From DATACQ01 sp036555515 (lineage in GTDB: Bacteria > Desulfobacterota > Binatia > UBA9968): a DNA stretch of 64,000 nt. The position numbers and the translations under genes were made by a program. The notes beneath the pieces are model-generated. The model saw only the letters and a program-made list of their open reading frames with translations, ran no database searches and had not been told where the DNA came from. Below, in pieces: positions 9,254 to 17,101 of this stretch; position 1 is the first letter of the stretch, and each line of letters starts with the position of its first letter. The stretch is taken from positions 23,546 through 87,545 of the forward strand of contig DATBLC010000367.1 in the NCBI GenBank assembly GCA_036555515.1, written 5' to 3'.

Positions 9254-10408
9254 TCATTCTTCCGCCTTCTTCTTCCTCATCCCGCCTTCGACCATCTTGT
9301 ATTCGAATAGACGGCATTCGAGGGCACCGTTGAAGAGTGGCGTGCGCTTGGAGGCGGCGAGGCGGATGAGTTTCGGCAAGCGCATGTCGGCGCTAAGCAA
9401 GTAGGCGCGCCAACCGCAAAAGTGACTTTTTAATCGGTCGCCGAGCTTTGGGTAAAACTCCGCCAGCGCTTGCTGCTCGCCGAGGCGCACACCGTACGGT
9501 GGATTGGTGACGATGATGCCTTCTTTGGCCGGCGCGAAGATTTCCAAAACATCGGCCCGTTTGAGGCTCACTACCTTCTCCAATCCGGCGGCCGTTAAAT
9601 TAACGCGTGCCGCTTTGAGCGCATCGCCGGAGCGATCGCTGCCGTAGATCGCCAGCGGCGCCTTTGTTTTTTTGCGCGCAGCACCGCCTTGCAGGAGCTC
9701 GCGCCATCGCTGGGCGTCGAAATTCTTCAATTTCTCGAATGCGAAGCGACGCCCCAAACCAGGAGCGATGTCCAAGGCAATGAACGCCGCTTCGAGCAGG
9801 ATCGTACCGCTACCGCACATGGGATCGAGCAATGGAATGCCGGGAACCCAACCGGAAAGCCGAACAATGCCAGCCGCGAGATTCTCTCTGAGCGGCGCTT
9901 CTCCTGTAGCCATGCGCTGGCCGCGCTTGAACAACGGCTCCCCGGTGGTATCGAGATGAAGCGCAAAGTCGCGATCGGTCAAATAGCTTAATATGGGAAC
10001 ATCTGGTTCGCGGGTATCTACGCTAGGGCGTCGGCCGGAGAGCCGGCGAATTTTATCGCACACCGCGTCTTTGATTTTGAGGGTGACGAAATTGAGACTC
10101 GTCAACGGGCTCCTGGTCGCCGAGACATCGACGCGGATAGTGTGCGCCGCATCGAACCAATCTGTCCAAGGCAGGGCGTAGGCGGCGCGGTAAATATCGT
10201 CCTCGTTGCGGTAGGCGCCGCTCGCCACCTGCCACAAAACGCGGCTGGCGATCCGGCTTTCGAGATTGACGCGGTAGCAGAGAAAGAAGTCGCCGGCGAA
10301 CTGGACACCCCCGCTGACGGCGTGAATCTTTGCCGCATCGAGTTGACGAAGTTCATCCGCCAAAAGTAGTTCTAAACCGCGTGGACAGGTGGCAAAAAAT
10401 CTTTCCAT
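9254..10408 (-). CDS. THUMP-domain class I RNA methyltransferase, RlmL N-half type
   Basis: A 384-residue SAM-dependent methyltransferase corresponding to the N-terminal (m2G2445-forming) half of RlmL, or the YpsC/TrmN-like family. A THUMP region at about 45-165 (ending with VDTREPDVPILSYL and RDFALHLDTTG) precedes the catalytic domain. The latter has the SAM motif DPMCGSGTILLEAA near residue 200 and the catalytic NPPYGVRL near 305. The start ATG at 10408 gives a normal N-terminus (MERFFATCPRGLE). It acts in the cytoplasm on 23S rRNA or tRNA. It heads a two-gene unit with the MFS gene downstream. The exact target base is inferred from family only. Confidence 0.9.
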   Translation of the reverse strand: MERFFATCPRGLELLLADELRQLDAAKIHAVSGGVQFAGDFFLCYRVNLESRIASRVLWQVASGAYRNEDDIYRAAYALPWTDWFDAAHTIRVDVSATRSPLTSLNFVTLKIKDAVCDKIRRLSGRRPSVDTREPDVPILSYLTDRDFALHLDTTGEPLFKRGQRMATGEAPLRENLAAGIVRLSGWVPGIPLLDPMCGSGTILLEAAFIALDIAPGLGRRFAFEKLKNFDAQRWRELLQGGAARKKTKAPLAIYGSDRSGDALKAARVNLTAAGLEKVVSLKRADVLEIFAPAKEGIIVTNPPYGVRLGEQQALAEFYPKLGDRLKSHFCGWRAYLLSADMRLPKLIRLAASKRTPLFNGALECRLFEYKMVEGGMRKKKAEE

Positions 10409-10469
10409 GGCGAAGTATTCTTTTGAAGCAAGATGTCATATGCGGATGAAAGTTCAATGTTCTAGGATC

Positions 10470-10719
10470 AACCCGGATTCCGCAGTTGCGCTCAGCAGGA
10501 AGCGTGAGGCGGAACCCTTCCGTAGCGAAGTCTCAGCCGAAGGCTGATCCGCCTGTGGCGGAGATGCCGTCTGCCTTTGAGCAGACATCGATCAGCGGTG
10601 CTTGGATGGAACGTTAAAGCTCGTGACAGCAAGGTGCGTAAGCGCGAAATGACTTTGGAATTTCACAGTTGGTTTCACCTCGCTTCCGGGCTCCTCAGTT
10701 TAACTGCGGAATCCGGGTT
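10470..10719. mobile_element. 250-bp MITE with 18-bp terminal inverted repeats
   Basis: The ends AACCCGGATTCCGCAGTT (10470-10487) and AACTGCGGAATCCGGGTT (10702-10719) are perfect inverted repeats. Inside is a small palindrome, CAGCCGAAGGCTG, near 10530. No ORF with coding character is present. The right two thirds recur at 35595-35757 with about 80 percent identity by eye. This is the form of a miniature inverted-repeat element. It sits between the divergent rlmL-type and carbonic-anhydrase genes. A parent transposase is not visible in the window. Confidence 0.82.
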
Positions 10720-10869
10720 CCAAACTGCGGACTTACGCTTTTGCGTGTCACAAAGAAACGGCATACGTTGCACATTGAACATTGAACGAGTAGTCCACTG
10801 ATCGCGACCAGATGCCATTGTCGCCAATTTCGGAAGATGAAGTGACGACTGTCGATGCGAGGAGAATTT

Positions 10870-11394
10870 ATGTCGATATACCAACTCGGTGAAGACATGC
10901 CGAACATTCCGACCTCGGCGTACGTAGCTCCGGAGGCCACGATCATCGGTAAGGTAACGCTAGGCGAACGAGCGAGCGTTTGGCCCGGCGCGGTGATCCG
11001 CGGCGACAATGACACGATTCAAATCGGCGAAGTCTCCAACGTGCAAGACGGCGCCGTGCTTCACGTTGACCCGGGATATCCCCTCAAAATCGGCGCACAT
11101 GTCACCATCGGGCATCAGGCAATGCTGCACGGCTGCACCATCGGCGACGGTTCGCTGATCGGCATCCAGGCCGTGGTGATGAATGGCGCGGTCATCGGCA
11201 AAGACTGCTTGATCGGCGCGGGAGCGCTCGTGACCGAGGGGAAAATCTTTCCTGATCGCTCGCTAATTCTTGGCGCACCCGCCAAAATGGCCCGCCAGCT
11301 CTCGGACGAAGACGTTGAGAAAATGCACCGCGCGGCGCCTGGTTACGTCAAGCGGCAAGAAATGTACAACAAACAGTTAATGAAAATCGGCTGA
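10870..11394 (+). CDS. Gamma-carbonic anhydrase family protein
   Basis: A 174-residue left-handed beta-helix protein of the gamma-carbonic anhydrase / PaaY-YrdA family. Hexapeptide repeats run from about residue 15 to 130. The zinc ligands are visible as the His of AVLHVDPGYP, and the paired His of IGHQAMLHGC. RGDNDTIQIG carries the conserved Arg/Asp. An upstream ATG at 10855 is possible, but the one at 10870 has GAGGAGAATTT before it and gives the usual N-terminus. Reversible CO2 hydration is the family's reaction, though many members are inactive. It is monocistronic and followed by a 9-bp-period inverted array. Confidence 0.92.
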   Translation: MSIYQLGEDMPNIPTSAYVAPEATIIGKVTLGERASVWPGAVIRGDNDTIQIGEVSNVQDGAVLHVDPGYPLKIGAHVTIGHQAMLHGCTIGDGSLIGIQAVVMNGAVIGKDCLIGAGALVTEGKIFPDRSLILGAPAKMARQLSDEDVEKMHRAAPGYVKRQEMYNKQLMKIG

Positions 11395-11412
11395 ATCGGT
11401 CGCTGCGCTCCA

Positions 11413-11627
11413 GTTCCAATCGTTCCAGTCGTTCCAAAAGTTCCAGTCGTTTAAGCTCCCTACCCAGGTAAAGATATGTCGCGAAAAAAAGTCTTATAGT
11501 CCTGCTAAAGCATTCGGCAGACACGATGACAATAGGATATAGTCTCTAACGCGGGAGGATAGCGCGGCCTGACGTCTGGAACTGCTGAAACGATTGGAAC
11601 AACTGGAATCGTCCCGACCGTTTGAAA
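11413..11627. repeat. Inverted pair of 9-bp-period arrays (3'-end hairpin)
   Basis: The left arm (11413-11454) repeats GTTCCAATC-like units every 9 bases. The right arm (11578-11627) is their reverse complement (GGAAC units). The arms can pair imperfectly over about 35 bases across a 120-base loop. The structure lies between the convergent carbonic-anhydrase and radical SAM genes. A role in transcription end or mRNA stability is inferred from its position. Confidence 0.6.
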
Positions 11628-11646
11628 AGGCCTGAACAAGTCTTGA

Positions 11647-13401
11647 TCATACTGTAATCGGGCGCGGCTGGGCGCCGCTGGTTTTTTTCAACGCTGCCCT
11701 GGCCGCATCGGTGACTGTGAACAGAGCCAGAGATTCGGAGTCGGTTTCCTCCACCGGTGTCAAGGCAAGATCAGTGAAAGCGAAGCGGTTGGGGTTGGCT
11801 TTGATCTCTTTGCGCACCCTGTTGAAGCGCAGCCATAGACTCAATATGCCCCGATGACTGCGCCAGACGTGTCTCAAGTATTTGAGGTGGAACAGGACCG
11901 GCCACTCCCGCGGCAAGCCGGGGCGGCGGTCGCGCCGGTATAACCGTCTCAAATAACCGCCTTCCAGAGGATGGACACCCTCCAGCGTTTTGCAGCCAAA
12001 AAACCACAAGCAGTAAAACATCACGTTGCCGGCGCTCATGCCGCAGGCGGCGGCGCGCCGCATGACCCGCTCGATATGCTCCGGTGTATAGTAGGCGTCC
12101 CAGACGCGGTGGTAGATCCCCTGCCATTCTTCGCGCGACATCCGGGAGTGACCCGTCGTCACATGTTCCAGGTCGTACTTGTTCATGTCCGGATCCATCC
12201 AGACGCCCTGGGCCGCAAGCTTCTTATGATCCTCCGAGCCCGGCAGCGGCGTCAGGCAAAAGAACTCCAGCAGATCGACCGGCAATTCTTCCTTGATGAT
12301 CTCGATGTCGTTCAGGATGCTCTCCGGGCTATCGGCCGGAAAACCGAGTATATAGCCGCAATAGGTCACCACGCGCACGGCTTTCCAGCGCTGTAGCATG
12401 ATGCGGTATTCGGTGATCTTGTTCTGCTTCTTTTTCGCCGACAGCAGATTGTCCGGATTGATGTTCTCGAGACCGATGAAAATCCTGTGGCAACCGGCTT
12501 GGGCGGCTTTTTCAATGAAGCGCGGAATCTTATGGCACATGGTATCGACCTGAATAATAAAGCTGACTTTGATTCCGTCCCGCTCGCGCAATTCTATCAT
12601 TCGGTCAAAGATGGCTTCCCAATTGCGGTTGCGCGCAAAGTTGTCGTCGGTAATAAAAAAACTTTTCACGCCATTGGCGAAGTTCGCGCGCACGATCTGC
12701 TCCACGTCATCGGCGCTGCGGTGGCGCGATTTTCTCCCCTGCACGTTTATGATCGTGCAAAAGGAACACTGGAAGGGACAGCCGCGTCCCGCGTCGAAGG
12801 TGGTATAAGAACCCGCCGTGCGCGTGACCGCTGTCGGTGGCAGGATGGGAAAGACCGCGCCTTCCATCGCCGGCAGATCGTCCATATAATTATAAATCGG
12901 CTCGAGTTGCTTCGCCCACGCATCTTTCAACACCTGCTCAAGCCGGCCCTCGGCCTCGCCCGCAAAAATTGTGACACCCGTGGCCATCGCGTCTCTGATG
13001 TCGGCCGGCATTTCGGGAAGCATGGCAAGGCATCCGCTGACGTGAAACCCACCGATAACGACGGGAACGCCTGAAGCTCTAAGGGGGCGGGCGATATCGG
13101 TGGCGCGGGGGAACTGGTTCGACTGCACGCCGACAAGACCTACCATGCCGCCATCGGCCGCCAGCACTCGCCTGGCGATGCGCGACGGCTTGATCCGGGT
13201 ATTGGTCTCGTCGAAAACCTCGATTTCAATATCGACTTCCGGGCCGAGCACGCGACGGGCCGCGCAATCGGCCGCCAGCGCATGTAATGAAGCCAGCGAA
13301 TTGGACGGAATTGCCGAGCGCACCCACTGAATGACATAGCCGTTATCGTCGTAGTGTGACGGCTTGATCAGAACAATACGAAATATCTTGCGGCGGGCCA
13401 T
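11647..13401 (-). CDS. B12-binding radical SAM protein (copy 1)
   Basis: A 584-residue protein with an N-terminal Rossmann, cobalamin-binding-like domain (about 1-170: IVLIKPSHYDDNGYVIQW, GVQSNQFPRATDIARPLRA, VVIGGFHVSG) followed by a radical SAM domain. The cluster motif is GCPFQCSFC (CxxxCxxC) near residue 215. The C-terminal extension of about 150 residues is Arg-rich. ATG at 13401 was chosen over the upstream start because copy 2 aligns from the matching Met (MARRKIF / MFGRKIF). Such class B enzymes do methylations or ring rearrangements at unreactive carbons. The substrate cannot be named. A near-identical paralogue lies immediately upstream on the same strand. Confidence 0.88.
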   Translation of the reverse strand: MARRKIFRIVLIKPSHYDDNGYVIQWVRSAIPSNSLASLHALAADCAARRVLGPEVDIEIEVFDETNTRIKPSRIARRVLAADGGMVGLVGVQSNQFPRATDIARPLRASGVPVVIGGFHVSGCLAMLPEMPADIRDAMATGVTIFAGEAEGRLEQVLKDAWAKQLEPIYNYMDDLPAMEGAVFPILPPTAVTRTAGSYTTFDAGRGCPFQCSFCTIINVQGRKSRHRSADDVEQIVRANFANGVKSFFITDDNFARNRNWEAIFDRMIELRERDGIKVSFIIQVDTMCHKIPRFIEKAAQAGCHRIFIGLENINPDNLLSAKKKQNKITEYRIMLQRWKAVRVVTYCGYILGFPADSPESILNDIEIIKEELPVDLLEFFCLTPLPGSEDHKKLAAQGVWMDPDMNKYDLEHVTTGHSRMSREEWQGIYHRVWDAYYTPEHIERVMRRAAACGMSAGNVMFYCLWFFGCKTLEGVHPLEGGYLRRLYRRDRRPGLPREWPVLFHLKYLRHVWRSHRGILSLWLRFNRVRKEIKANPNRFAFTDLALTPVEETDSESLALFTVTDAARAALKKTSGAQPRPITV

Positions 13402-13675
13402 GATCTTATTCGATGCCCGGGTTCGAGCATCCTTCCTCATAAATACTGGATATCTTGGCACCGCGCAAACGGGCAGCCAGCTATCCTCCCCAAGCGCCGA
13501 GACAATGTCGTAAGGTCATTTTGAGATGCGCTAACCGAAGGATCTCGTCTTTGTAAGTGACTGAAATTGCGAAATGCGCTACTCAGCATGACCTCGATGA
13601 GGTTGCGCATATTACGGCAGAGTCTCTGGCGCGGTCAAAGATACAAGCCCGGGCTCTTGGGGGTTTGTCCGAAAC

Positions 13676-13757
13676 GTTGAACTTGGACCCTTGAACTTTG
13701 AACGACCGAATAGTCTCGAACGTTTTGAACGCTTTGAACGACTGGAACTGCTTGAAC
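13676..13757. repeat. 9-bp-period array between the radical SAM paralogues
   Basis: Units GAACGTTTT, GAACGCTTT, GAACGACTG, GAACTGCTT and GAACGAGTC follow each other at exactly 9 bases. They end close to the stop codon of the second radical SAM gene. Only one orientation is present here, unlike the paired arrays elsewhere. The rest of 13402-13766 shows no gene. Confidence 0.6.
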
Positions 13758-13766
13758 GAGTCTTGA

Positions 13767-15524
13767 TCAGACCGTAACCGCCCGTGATTGATGATGTGCG
13801 CCGCCTTTTTTCAGCGCAGCCCTGGCTGCATCGGAAACGGTGAACAGCGCCAGAGACTCGTCGTTCGTTTCCTCCACCGGCGTCAAGGCGAGATCGGAAT
13901 AGGCGCTGCGGTTAGGATTGGCTTTAATCTCTTTGCGCACCTTATTGTAGCGGCGCAGTAGAGAGATGATACCCACATGAGTCCGCCACAGATGCCTCAA
14001 GTACTTCAGGTGGAACAGCACCGGCAACTCCCGCGGCAATCCGGGGCGGCGGTCGCGCCGGTACATCCTTCTTAAGTAACCGCCTTCCAGCGGATGGATG
14101 CCTTCAAGGGTCTTGCAGCCATAAAACCACAGACAATAAAACATCACGTTGCCCGCGCTCAAGCCGCAGGCGCCCGCGCGCCGCATGACCCGCTCGATGT
14201 GCTCCGGCGTGTAGTAAATCTCCCACGCGCGCCGGTAGACTTTCTGCCATTCCTCGCGCGACATCCGGGAGTGACCCGTCGTGACATGTTCCAGGTCGTA
14301 CTTGTTCATGTCCGGATCCATCCAGACGCCCTGCGCCGCAAGCTTCTTATGATCCTCCGAGCCCGGCAGCGGCGTCAGGCAAAAAAATTCCAGCAAATCG
14401 ACCGGCAATTCTTCCTTGATGATCTCGATGTCGCGCAGGATATTTTCCGGAGTATCGCCCGGAAAACCAAGAATATAACCGCAATAAGTCACCACCCTCG
14501 CCGCTTTCCAGCGTTGCAGCATGGTGCGGTATTCGGTGATCTTGTTCTGCTTCTTTTTCGCCGCCAGCAGGTTGTCCGGATTAATATTTTCGAGACCAAT
14601 GTAGGCCCTGTGGCAGCCGGCCCTGGCCGCCTTTTCGATGAAATTGGGAATCCGATGGCACATCGTATCGACCTGCATGATGAAGCTGAAATTGAGATTT
14701 CGCCGCTCGCGTAAATCGATCATCCGGTCGAAGATCGATTCCCAGTTGCGATTGCGCGCGAAGTTGTCGTCGGTAATAAAAAAACTTTTTATGCCGTTGG
14801 CCAAATTGGCGCGCACGATCTGCTCCACGTCGTCGGCAGTGCGGTGGCGCGACTTGCGCCCCTGCACGTTTATGATCGTGCAAAAGGAACACTGGAACGG
14901 ACAGCCGCGTCCCGCGTCGAAGCTGGTAACGGATCCCGCCGTGCGCGCAACCGCTCTGGACGGCAGAATCGGATAAACGGCGCCTTCCATCGCCGGCAGA
15001 TTGTCCATATAATTATAAATGGGCTTGAGTTGCTTCGCCCACGCGTCTTTCAACACCTGCTCGAGCCGGCCTTCGGCCTCGCCCGCAAAAATCGTGACGC
15101 CCATGGCCATCGTGTCTCTGATATCGGCCGGTATTTCGGGAAGCATGGCAAGGCATCCGCTGACGTGAAAACCACCGATAACGACGGGAACGCCTAAAGC
15201 TCTCAGTGGGCGTGCGATATCGACGGCGTGCGGAAATTGGTTTGATTGCACGCCGACCAATCCCACCATTCCGCCGTCCGCCGACAGAATACGGCGGGCC
15301 ATGCGCGACGGTTTGATCCGGGTATTGGTCTCGTCATAGGCCTCGATCTCAATGTCAACGTCGGGGCCGAGTACGTGACGCGAGGCGCATTCGGCGGCCA
15401 GCGCATGTAAGGAAGCGAGGGAATTGGACGGAATTGCCGAGCGCACCCACTGAATGACGTAGCCGTTATCGTCGTAGTGCGACGGTTTGATCAGAACAAT
15501 ACGGAAAATTTTGCGACCGAACAT
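13767..15524 (-). CDS. B12-binding radical SAM protein (copy 2)
   Basis: A 585-residue paralogue of the downstream gene, with the same architecture: cobalamin-binding-like N-terminus, GCPFQCSFC cluster motif, the KSRHRTADDVEQIV helix, IGLENINPDNL, YCGYILGFPGDTPE, and a C-terminal extension with LEHVTTGHSRMSREEW. Identity by eye is above 80 percent at protein level and high at DNA level, so the pair arose by recent tandem duplication. Differences cluster in the segment after the Fe-S site (LRERRNLNFSFIMQ against LRERDGIKVSFIIQ) and in the C-terminal tail. The start at 15524 matches copy 1. Both reading frames are intact, which suggests both are used. Confidence 0.88.
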   Translation of the reverse strand: MFGRKIFRIVLIKPSHYDDNGYVIQWVRSAIPSNSLASLHALAAECASRHVLGPDVDIEIEAYDETNTRIKPSRMARRILSADGGMVGLVGVQSNQFPHAVDIARPLRALGVPVVIGGFHVSGCLAMLPEIPADIRDTMAMGVTIFAGEAEGRLEQVLKDAWAKQLKPIYNYMDNLPAMEGAVYPILPSRAVARTAGSVTSFDAGRGCPFQCSFCTIINVQGRKSRHRTADDVEQIVRANLANGIKSFFITDDNFARNRNWESIFDRMIDLRERRNLNFSFIMQVDTMCHRIPNFIEKAARAGCHRAYIGLENINPDNLLAAKKKQNKITEYRTMLQRWKAARVVTYCGYILGFPGDTPENILRDIEIIKEELPVDLLEFFCLTPLPGSEDHKKLAAQGVWMDPDMNKYDLEHVTTGHSRMSREEWQKVYRRAWEIYYTPEHIERVMRRAGACGLSAGNVMFYCLWFYGCKTLEGIHPLEGGYLRRMYRRDRRPGLPRELPVLFHLKYLRHLWRTHVGIISLLRRYNKVRKEIKANPNRSAYSDLALTPVEETNDESLALFTVSDAARAALKKGGAHHQSRAVTV

Positions 15525-15803
15525 GATCACGCTTAAAGGCGAGTCAGAGACTAGCCGATTAATACCGATTCCCGGCTCCGTGTCAACAGAAAACATGGTC
15601 GCTGCTAATAATGTCGCTGCACTCCAGTTCGGCCCTCGGGGCGGTTCAAGGTTCAACGGTTCAAAGTTCACGTTCCGGATCAAACCCCAAAACTCCCAAA
15701 ATCTCTTGACCCACTGCCACTACCTGCTCTATTTAAAGCTTAAAACAGCGAAACACTTGTTTTCCCCGACGCTTTAGCCTTGAACAGGAGAATCGGAGCG
15801 ATC

Positions 15804-16745
15804 ATGGCAGCGAAAATCGAAATCGATCAAAACAGGATGGGGCAGGTAACGCAGCGCAATAAAGGTCCGATTATTTGGCTTGACATGGACCAGAAGGAAC
15901 TGGATGACGCTTACGACCAGACGGTTTACGCGCCGAACCAGCCTTTAGTCGCCGCTCGACGCAAGATCGCCAGTGAGTCGGTGTTGAAACGTCTTGGCTT
16001 GCCGGAGCGTGTCGCCTACGGTACCACGGAAGTCGAAAAGCTCGATATCTATAAGACGCGGCGGCAAAACGCGCCGGTTGTGATATACATCCACGGCGGC
16101 GCCTGGCGTAACGGCACGGCAAAGGACTTTGCGTTCCCTGCTGAAATGTTCACCAATGCCGGCGCGCATTTCGTCGTGCCCGACTTCGTGCAAGTGCAGG
16201 ACGCCGGCGGCAGTCTGTTGCCGATGATCGAACAGGTGCGGCGCGCGGTCACGTGGGTTTACAAAAACGCGGCCTCCTTTGGCGGCGATGCCAAACGCAT
16301 TTTTATTTCCGGCCATTCTTCCGGCGCCCATCTCGCGGGCGTGACCCTTGTCACCGACTGGGTTAACGATTACGGCCTGCCGCCGGATGTAATCAAAGGC
16401 GGGCTACTCGTCAGCGGCATGTACGATTTGAAACCGGTCAGGCTATCGAAGCGGAGCGAGTATGTGAAGTTTACCGACGAGATCGAAGAAAAGCTGAGCA
16501 GCCAGCGCCATCTCGAAAAACTCAACGCGCCCGTTATTATTGCCTACGGCACCCAGGAGACACCGGAGTTCCAACGCCAGTCGCGCGAATTCGCCGCCGC
16601 CGTGAAAGCCGCCGGCAAGCCGGTGAAACTGATCGTCGGCGAAGGCTTCAATCACTTCGAGATGCAGGAAACCTTCGGCAACCCCTACGGCATCGCCGGC
16701 CGCGCGGCGCTAGCCTTGATGGAACTGAGAGTTGGGGGAGTTTAG
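15804..16745 (+). CDS. Alpha/beta hydrolase, arylformamidase-like
   Basis: A 313-residue hydrolase of the esterase/kynurenine-formamidase-like group. HGGAWRNG near residue 95 is the oxyanion-hole loop, ISGHSSGAHL near 170 is the nucleophile elbow (GHSSG), the acid lies in the GTQETPEF loop, and GFNHFEMQE carries the catalytic His. The N-terminal TVYAPNQPLVAARRKIASESV region is typical of this subgroup. The ATG at 15804 has CGGAGCGATC before it; an upstream TTG is less likely. Family is clear; the natural ester or amide is not. It stands alone, divergent from the radical SAM pair. Confidence 0.88.
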   Translation: MAAKIEIDQNRMGQVTQRNKGPIIWLDMDQKELDDAYDQTVYAPNQPLVAARRKIASESVLKRLGLPERVAYGTTEVEKLDIYKTRRQNAPVVIYIHGGAWRNGTAKDFAFPAEMFTNAGAHFVVPDFVQVQDAGGSLLPMIEQVRRAVTWVYKNAASFGGDAKRIFISGHSSGAHLAGVTLVTDWVNDYGLPPDVIKGGLLVSGMYDLKPVRLSKRSEYVKFTDEIEEKLSSQRHLEKLNAPVIIAYGTQETPEFQRQSREFAAAVKAAGKPVKLIVGEGFNHFEMQETFGNPYGIAGRAALALMELRVGGV

Positions 16746-17101
16746 CAAGGCTTGCCGCACGCAGTACTTACTAATGAATTCGTTATTTAGAGACTATGTC
16801 GCTAGTGTGCGACCGAGAGGCGAGCCCTTCCGATCGCGGTCAATGGTTCTCTGCCTTGCCGGCCACCACCCCGTCCTCTCCATAGGTGGAAATGCCCCCC
16901 GGCAGGGCCTGAAAACAACCTTTGCGCTCCTGTGCCCGCGCTCTCCAGGTCTCACCCCTCGGTCGCTGTTTGGTTACTCAATTGTGGACTCCTTTTAATA
17001 AGTCAAGATCTGATTTGAAGATCGGCGTGGAAGATTTCCGCACGTTTTCCACTGGGACGTTAAAGTAGTTCCGGAGAAATCCTCGGCGCGTATAGAGTGT
17101 T
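16746..17101. other. Intergenic region before the toxin-like gene
   Basis: About 355 bases with no ORF of coding character and no recognised repeat or RNA. It marks the border between the metabolic genes on the left and the accessory region on the right. Confidence 0.4.
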
